The notes under the pieces: model-generated
What the model was told of the DNA's origin: nothing
Databases searched by the model: none
Seen by the model: the letters and a program-made list of their open reading frames with translations, nothing else
NCBI GenBank assembly: GCA_029287645.1
Contig: JARFQS010000106.1
Location: forward strand, 1 to 10,823
From: Thermoanaerobaculia bacterium
GTDB lineage: Bacteria > Acidobacteriota > Thermoanaerobaculia > Multivoradales > JAHEKO01
Direction of reading: 5' to 3'
DNA length: 10,823 nt
Made by a program: the position numbers and the translations under genes
In this document: in pieces, positions 6,683 through 10,823 of the stretch
Numbering within the stretch: the stretch's first letter is position 1
Layout: each line of letters opens with the position of its first letter

Positions 6683-8674
6683 CTAGATGAGCTCCGGGTC
6701 GCTCATGATCTCTACCAGCGCAGGGCCGTCGTGGGCCAGCGCTCGCCCGAGTGCATCGTCGAGGTCTGTGCTCTCGTTGACGCGAATGCCCAGAGCGCCA
6801 CACAGCTCCGCGTAGCCGGCAAAGTTCGGGTTGTGGAGATCCGTCTGCCACACGTCCCAGCTGCCGGCCCGCTGTTCTTTGGAGATCTTGCCCAGCTCGC
6901 TGTTGTTGAGCAGGACGTGCGTGATGTTCATGCCGTATTTGACCGCGGTGGTGAGCTCGCCCATGTACTGACCGAAGCCTCCATCGCCCGAGACCGACAC
7001 TACGGGTCGACCCCTGAAGAGGGGGTCTTCCTCCTGGGTGGCCGCCCATGCTCCCATCGCAGCGGGGAGGGCGAACCCGATCGACCCCAGATAGCCGGAC
7101 ATGAGCACCGCTTGACGCCCGCATTCGAAGTAGCGCCCGAAGGAATAGGTATTGTTGCCCACGTCTACGGCGAGAATGGCATCGACGGGCACCTGTCTCG
7201 TCAGCGCGGCAAAGGCGGCAGCAGCAGAGATTCCCCGACCGCGCTCTTCACCGATTCGTCGGGACTTCTCCTCACGCCAGATCTCCCAGCGCTCGGCGAT
7301 CTCGTCGCGCTGGTCCTCAGCATGAACGATGTCGGGTAGAGCTTCGCCGAGCGCCCTCGCTGTGACGCCGATCTCACCCCAGACTGGTACCTCGATCTTG
7401 TGGAACTTGCCCAGCGCCATGGGATCGAAATCGACCTGAATCGTCGGCTTCTTGGGCGTGATGCCCGTGTGGTTGCTGAAGCTGGCACCGAAGACCAACA
7501 GACAGTCCGCCTCGTTCATGAAGTGGCTGGCGATGGGAGTTCCACTACGCCCCAGGACCCCACAACCCAGAGGGTGGTGGTCGGAGATGAGTCCCTTGGC
7601 CTTGAAGGTCGTGATCACCGGGCAGGAAAGCTGTTCCGCCAGCGCGACAATGGACTCCATCTGCGAGCCGGCTCCGTGGCCAACGATGATCACAGGCCGC
7701 TTCGACCCTCCCAGACGCTCGAGAGCTCGATCGAGAGAGTCCGCGGGTGGAGCGATCTCTCTCTCCGTGACCCGTCCCTCGGGAGTCCCGGCCTCCTCGG
7801 CCTCGGGTACCTCGAGAGTCTGCACCTCGTCCGGAAAGATGAGATGGGAAACGCCTCGATTCAGGATGGCGCTCTTGAGGGCCAGGTTGACGAGCTCGGC
7901 GTGCTTGCTGGTCGGCAGAACCGACTGGCTCCACTGCGCCACCTTGCCGAAGGCTGCCGAGAGGTCCACCTCCTGAAAGGCGCCGGGGCCCAGGACCTGG
8001 GTATCCACCTGACCCGTCAGGGCCAGCACCGGGGATCGATCGACATGAGCGTCCCAGAGACCCGTCAGCAGGTTCGTCGCGCCGGGCCCCGCAATCGACA
8101 GGCAGGCCGCCGGTCGGCCGGTGAGCTTGCCATAGGCGGAAGCGGCGAAGGAGGCCGCTCCCTCGTGGCGGATTCCGTAGTAGTTGAGCTGCCCGGTCTC
8201 CGTTTGGCGACGCACCGCATCCGCCAACCCCAGGTTGGAGTGCCCGACCATGCCCCAGACATGACGGATCCCCCAGTTGACCATGGTCTCCACCATGACA
8301 TCGGAGACGGTCGTTGAATGAGCTTCTGTCTCGTCGAACCCGACGTAGATACCGTCGTCACGCACCTCCACCGGATAGGTGGCCACCCCGTCGTCAAAGC
8401 CGGGCGCCTTGCCGGTCAACGGATCGAAATCCCAACCGTGCCAAGGACACCGCAGCAGGCCCTCCTCGATCGAGCCCTCGCCCAGAGGTCCTCCCTGATG
8501 AGGACACTCGTTGTCCAGGGCCGCGTACTGGCCCTCGAAGTGAGTCATGCAGACCGTCTGATTTCGACACGTAACCGCCTGGACCCTTCCCTCGCCGAGC
8601 TCTTCGGGCTCCAAAGCCTTCTCCCAGATCCGATTCTCGGAGGCTTGGCTCGACTTCTTGTCGTTGGCAGCCAT
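6683..8674 (-). CDS. Rieske [2Fe-2S] domain fused to thiamine-pyrophosphate enzyme (pyruvate oxidase/acetolactate synthase type)
   Basis: This is a 663-residue cytoplasmic fusion. Residues ~14-115 are a Rieske ferredoxin domain with both cluster motifs: C57-P-H59 and, 16 residues later, C76-P-W-H79. Residues ~120-663 are a complete three-domain ThDP enzyme. The N-terminal Pyr domain carries the catalytic glutamate E171 (IRHEGAASFAASAYGKLTG) and 'GPGATNLLTGLWDAH'. The middle domain is about 310-450. The C-terminal PP domain has the ThDP/Mg motif GDG (563-565) to NN (590-591). The retained glutamate and 'NNSELGKI' segment favour the PoxB-like/acetolactate synthase branch that acts on 2-oxo acids such as pyruvate; the exact substrate cannot be read from sequence. 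The Rieske domain could take electrons from the ThDP enamine or a bound flavin. Start: ATG at 8674 with AAAGGAG nine nt upstream is preferred over an in-frame GTG at 8749, which would add 25 unstructured residues. The next gene begins 24 bp downstream. Confidence 0.9.
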   Translation of the reverse strand: MAANDKKSSQASENRIWEKALEPEELGEGRVQAVTCRNQTVCMTHFEGQYAALDNECPHQGGPLGEGSIEEGLLRCPWHGWDFDPLTGKAPGFDDGVATYPVEVRDDGIYVGFDETEAHSTTVSDVMVETMVNWGIRHVWGMVGHSNLGLADAVRRQTETGQLNYYGIRHEGAASFAASAYGKLTGRPAACLSIAGPGATNLLTGLWDAHVDRSPVLALTGQVDTQVLGPGAFQEVDLSAAFGKVAQWSQSVLPTSKHAELVNLALKSAILNRGVSHLIFPDEVQTLEVPEAEEAGTPEGRVTEREIAPPADSLDRALERLGGSKRPVIIVGHGAGSQMESIVALAEQLSCPVITTFKAKGLISDHHPLGCGVLGRSGTPIASHFMNEADCLLVFGASFSNHTGITPKKPTIQVDFDPMALGKFHKIEVPVWGEIGVTARALGEALPDIVHAEDQRDEIAERWEIWREEKSRRIGEERGRGISAAAAFAALTRQVPVDAILAVDVGNNTYSFGRYFECGRQAVLMSGYLGSIGFALPAAMGAWAATQEEDPLFRGRPVVSVSGDGGFGQYMGELTTAVKYGMNITHVLLNNSELGKISKEQRAGSWDVWQTDLHNPNFAGYAELCGALGIRVNESTDLDDALGRALAHDGPALVEIMSDPELI

Positions 8675-8683
8675 GAATGCAGG

Positions 8684-8690
8684 CTCCTTT
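8684..8690 (-). promoter_or_regulatory. Ribosome-binding site deciding the Rieske-ThDP start
   Basis: AAAGGAG on the minus strand with a 9-nt spacer to ATG at 8674. The GTG at 8749 has no comparable site. The leader from 8675 to 8826 (152 bp) otherwise shows no clear promoter or terminator. Confidence 0.65.
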
Positions 8691-8826
8691 CCCTCACGAG
8701 GAGAAGTGTCGTACCCCGTTGGAGACACAGAGATCGCTGTCCGACTCACCGGGGCGTCGGGTTCGACTCAGCGACGAAAGTGGAAATGAGTCTAGCTCAG
8801 GTGGAAGGCAAATATTCGCGACCCGT

Positions 8827-9105
8827 TCAGGGCTCGATGCCGAAATCCTCGGCGGGAACGCCGACCTGCAGACACAGAGTTCGGATGTCGGACGGCTCCA
8901 GCTCCTCTCGACGAGTGACACCTGCGAAATGGAGACCGTTGCGACGAATGGTGATACCGAACTCGCGCTCCAGGCGCGTGATGAACTCACCGAACGTAGG
9001 TCGCTTCCAACCTCTGGGCCGCGGCTGAATGTCCCTCGGAAGAAGCGGAATCTCCTCCCGGGCGGAATACCGAGCCCAGATCTCTAGCTGGGATCCATGT
9101 TTCAT
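8827..9105 (-). CDS. Small protein, faintly HicA-like, unknown function
   Basis: This is a 92-residue protein if started at ATG 9105, or 109 residues from an in-frame TTG at 9156. It lies between the two Rieske fusion genes. Codon use is GC-rich in third positions and the sequence looks real. The C-terminal half (residues ~37-90: 'TFGEFITRLEREFGITIRRNGLHF' split by a turn, then 'ELEPSDIRTLCLQVGVPAEDF') resembles the short helix-strand-GxH-strand-helix layout of HicA/YcfA-type RNA-binding proteins, where the histidine after the glycine is catalytic (here H59). No HicB-like partner is adjacent, and the strand after the histidine is shorter than usual, so a toxin role is doubtful. Neither start has a good ribosome-binding site; the TTG lies inside a hairpin, so I prefer the ATG. 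Its position suggests translation with the operon and perhaps a regulatory or assembly role for the redox enzymes, which is inference. Confidence 0.6.
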   Translation of the reverse strand: MKHGSQLEIWARYSAREEIPLLPRDIQPRPRGWKRPTFGEFITRLEREFGITIRRNGLHFAGVTRREELEPSDIRTLCLQVGVPAEDFGIEP

Positions 9106-9138
9106 GCCCAGATTAGACGAGACGACCGTGACGCTGAT

Positions 9139-9162
9139 ACCCCTTTCCCGTAACAAAGGGGT
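9139..9162 (-). other. Perfect inverted repeat at the 3' end of the Rieske-GltB-like gene
   Basis: ACCCCTTT and AAAGGGGT form a perfect 8-bp stem with an 8-nt loop. On the transcribed minus strand it starts at the last base of the TAA stop of the upstream gene. A competing 5-bp stem, GTAAC/GTTAC (9150-9165, 6-nt loop), overlaps it, so the two cannot form together. There is no following U-run, so it is not a standard Rho-independent terminator. It may be an intercistronic RNA processing, stability or attenuation element. Confidence 0.5.
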
Positions 9163-10796
9163 TACACCCCCTCATCCTCGCAGGGCTGTACGACGCCGCC
9201 GAAGTCGACCCCGGTCAGCAACGCGACGTCCTGCTTCCAGGTCGTCAGGTCCCCGATCCCGAACTCATTCAGATGCGTGTGGCCGCAGGCGCGCGCCAGA
9301 AGCTTCATCAGCTCCACCGCAGCCCCGAAAAACCTCGCTAGCCGCTCCGCCGCCTCGTCCACTGGTAGTCGGGCTCTTAGGTGCTCCTTCTGAGTCGCAA
9401 TGCCTACGGGGCAGTTATTGGTGTGGCAAGCTCGCATCCCCAGACAGCCGATGGCCTGCAAAGCAGCGTTTGAAACCGCCACTCCGTCTGCACCCAACGC
9501 CAGGGCCTTGGCGAAATCGGCCGGGGTTCTCAAGCCCCCCGTGATAATCAAGGTGACTTCATCGCTCTTCTCGCGCTCGTCTAGGTGGCGGCGGGCCCGA
9601 GCCAGGGCCGGTAGCGTAGGCACGGAGATGTTGTCCCTGAAGATCAGGGGGGCCGCGCCTGTGGCACCTCCACGGCCGTCGAGGATCACGTAGTCGACTC
9701 CGATCTCCAGCGCCGCATCCAGGTCCTCCTCGATGTGCTGCGCGGAGAGCTTGAAACCGACAGGAATGCCTCCGGTCGCTTCCCGCACCTCGTTGGCGAA
9801 CTCCCGAAAGTCGTCGAGGCTGTCCCAATCGGGGAAACGAGCCGGTGAGATCGCCGATTCGCCCTCTTCGAGATCGCGTACCTCGGCGATCTTGCCCTGC
9901 ACCTTCGAGCCCGGGAGATGACCCCCGGTGCCTGTCTTGGCTCCCTGCCCACCCTTGAAGTGAAACGCCTGCACCCGCGCGAGCTTGTCCATGGAGAATC
10001 CAAAGCGGGCCGAGGCCAGCTCGTAGAAGTAGCGGGTGTTGGCCTCCTGCTCCTCGGGGAGCATGCCTCCCTCTCCCGAACAGATGCCGGTACCGGCCAG
10101 CTCCGCTCCTTTCGCCAGCGCCACCTTGGCCTCGAAGGAAAGCGCTCCAAAACTCATATCCGACACGAAGATCGGGATGGATAGCTCCAGGGGCCTCTTG
10201 GCTCCCGGGCCGATGACGAGATCCGTTCCTACCGGAACCTCGTCGAGCTTGGGTAGGCGGGCGAGCTGCGCCGTGACGAACTGGAGGTCCTCCCAGCCCG
10301 GCAGCTCGGTCCGGGGTACACCCATGGCGGAGACCGGGCCATGATGGCCAACCTTCTCGAGACCGCCACCAGCGAGCTGACGGATGAGCCGCACATGGGG
10401 CTCGAGCGACGTACCGTGGTGATCCTGGTAGGCCCCCTGGTAGCTCTTGCGGTCGAAAGCCTGTGGGTTGCGACGCTCCCATGCGGAGATCTCGTCCGCG
10501 TCGACCCAGACACCGTCCTCCTCGACCCAGGCTTCGAACTTCTGCAGACACTCCTTCGGGTTGTAGGAGCTGATTCCGGAGCGAACCTGGTAATCCCAGG
10601 AGTGAACCCCACAGATGAGATCCTCACCCCGGACGAATCCGTCGGACATGAGAGCACCACGATGCAGGCAGCGCCCGTAGAGCACCGACACGTCGTCGTC
10701 CATGCGGACCACCACGAGATCGACCCCAGCAACCAGGGCATGGGTTGGCTTCCGATCCTCCAGCTGACTCCAAACCGCGACTTGCACTCTCTTCAT
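9162..10796 (-). CDS. Rieske [2Fe-2S] domain fused to glutamate synthase-like FMN/[3Fe-4S] domain
   Basis: This is a 544-residue cytoplasmic fusion. Residues ~1-105 form a Rieske domain: C43-L-H45, then 16 residues, then C62-G-V-H65. Residues ~150-520 match the FMN-binding synthase core of glutamate synthase large subunit (GltB). Visible landmarks are 'SDMSFGALS' (212-220), 'GEGG' (241-244), 'GGQGAKTGTGGHLPG' (282-296), 'ISPARFPDWDSLDDF' (316-330), 'LDGRGGATGAAP' (372-383), 'TGGLRTPADF' (419-428) and the [3Fe-4S] cysteines C451, C457 and C462 in the CX5CX4C pattern followed by PVGIATQ. It lacks the N-terminal glutaminase domain and the C-terminal GXGXG helix of true GltB. It therefore cannot use glutamine by the usual route and may act on another amino- or oxo-compound, with the Rieske cluster serving as a built-in ferredoxin. 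Start: ATG 10796 with AGGAGGT on the minus strand (10804-10810), 7-nt spacer. It is the first gene of the cluster visible here. Confidence 0.9.
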   Translation of the reverse strand: MKRVQVAVWSQLEDRKPTHALVAGVDLVVVRMDDDVSVLYGRCLHRGALMSDGFVRGEDLICGVHSWDYQVRSGISSYNPKECLQKFEAWVEEDGVWVDADEISAWERRNPQAFDRKSYQGAYQDHHGTSLEPHVRLIRQLAGGGLEKVGHHGPVSAMGVPRTELPGWEDLQFVTAQLARLPKLDEVPVGTDLVIGPGAKRPLELSIPIFVSDMSFGALSFEAKVALAKGAELAGTGICSGEGGMLPEEQEANTRYFYELASARFGFSMDKLARVQAFHFKGGQGAKTGTGGHLPGSKVQGKIAEVRDLEEGESAISPARFPDWDSLDDFREFANEVREATGGIPVGFKLSAQHIEEDLDAALEIGVDYVILDGRGGATGAAPLIFRDNISVPTLPALARARRHLDEREKSDEVTLIITGGLRTPADFAKALALGADGVAVSNAALQAIGCLGMRACHTNNCPVGIATQKEHLRARLPVDEAAERLARFFGAAVELMKLLARACGHTHLNEFGIGDLTTWKQDVALLTGVDFGGVVQPCEDEGV

Positions 10797-10803
10797 CGGT
10801 GCG

Positions 10804-10810
10804 ACCTCCT
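10804..10810 (-). promoter_or_regulatory. Strong ribosome-binding site of the Rieske-GltB-like gene
   Basis: A perfect AGGAGGT on the minus strand, 7 nt before ATG at 10796. Any promoter for the cluster lies beyond the right edge of the window. Confidence 0.75.
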
Positions 10811-10823
10811 GACTTCCGAGTGT

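Noticed and set aside
7400..8317. A 305-codon plus-strand open frame
   Set aside because: It lies wholly antisense to the ThDP enzyme gene, whose catalytic motifs are intact; no ribosome-binding site or domain is seen.
6683..8317. Glyoxylate carboligase
   Set aside because: That enzyme lacks the conserved catalytic glutamate, whereas E171 is present here in the IRHEGA motif.
8300..8674. Ring-hydroxylating dioxygenase, suggested by the Rieske motif
   Set aside because: No mononuclear iron catalytic domain follows; the rest of the protein is a complete ThDP enzyme.
8675..8749. N-terminal extension of the Rieske-ThDP protein from GTG 8749
   Set aside because: The extra 25 residues have no domain features, while ATG 8674 has a good ribosome-binding site and lies at the natural start of the Rieske domain.
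9139..9162. Rho-independent terminator
   Set aside because: The hairpin is perfect but is followed by TATCAGCG rather than a T-run, so a standard terminator is not supported.
9559..10551. A 330-codon minus-strand frame overlapping the Rieske-GltB-like gene
   Set aside because: It is an out-of-frame shadow rich in Arg/Gly/Pro; the true frame holds the Rieske and GltB motifs.
9162..10796. Ordinary glutamate synthase large subunit (gltB)
   Set aside because: It is far shorter than the roughly 1,500-residue GltB, lacks the glutaminase and GXGXG domains and has a Rieske domain instead, so the gene symbol is not justified.

Overview
The window looks like a chromosomal segment from a GC-rich, free-living bacterium. 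The most likely source is an Acidobacteriota lineage such as Thermoanaerobaculia. This rests on gene style only: a Ser/Thr kinase fused to a TolB/PD40-type propeller, a secreted multihaem cytochrome ending in a 'DGFESGN.SAWS'-like tail, strong AGGAGG ribosome-binding sites and frequent GTG starts. No rRNA or other phylogenetic marker is present, so the assignment is an inference. I saw no mobile elements, CRISPR arrays, tRNAs or rRNAs.

Left part (1-3085). The window opens inside the 3' end of a plus-strand PLP-dependent (group II, aromatic amino acid type) decarboxylase. Tail-to-tail with it is a small secreted acidic protein of unknown function on the minus strand (395-892). A 177-bp divergent intergenic region separates that gene from a 671-residue secreted cytochrome with nine CXXCH haem-binding motifs (1070-3085). 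The region holds a possible promoter and a small palindrome. The cytochrome ends in an Ig-like domain and the short tail.

Right part (3095-10796). Five genes all lie on the minus strand and probably form one transcription unit, read from right to left. They are: (1) a Rieske domain fused to a glutamate-synthase-type FMN/[3Fe-4S] domain; (2) a small protein with a faint HicA-like pattern; (3) a Rieske domain fused to a thiamine-pyrophosphate enzyme of the pyruvate oxidase/acetolactate synthase superfamily; (4) a secreted beta-rich protein of unknown function; (5) a transmembrane Ser/Thr kinase with about twelve propeller repeats. The kinase and cytochrome genes converge with a gap of only 9 bp.

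The most interesting feature is the pair of Rieske fusions. Two unrelated redox-capable catalytic domains, an FMN/[3Fe-4S] GltB core and a ThDP enzyme, each carry their own N-terminal [2Fe-2S] Rieske domain and sit in one operon with a small unknown gene between them. The GltB-like protein lacks the glutaminase domain of real glutamate synthase, so its substrate is open. A plausible reading, which is inference, is a redox pathway in which oxidative decarboxylation of a 2-oxo acid by the ThDP enzyme is electronically linked, through Rieske centres or a shared carrier, to an FMN-dependent reductive or oxidative step on the GltB-like enzyme. The kinase may sense an extracytoplasmic condition, but nothing in the sequence links it directly to the redox pair.
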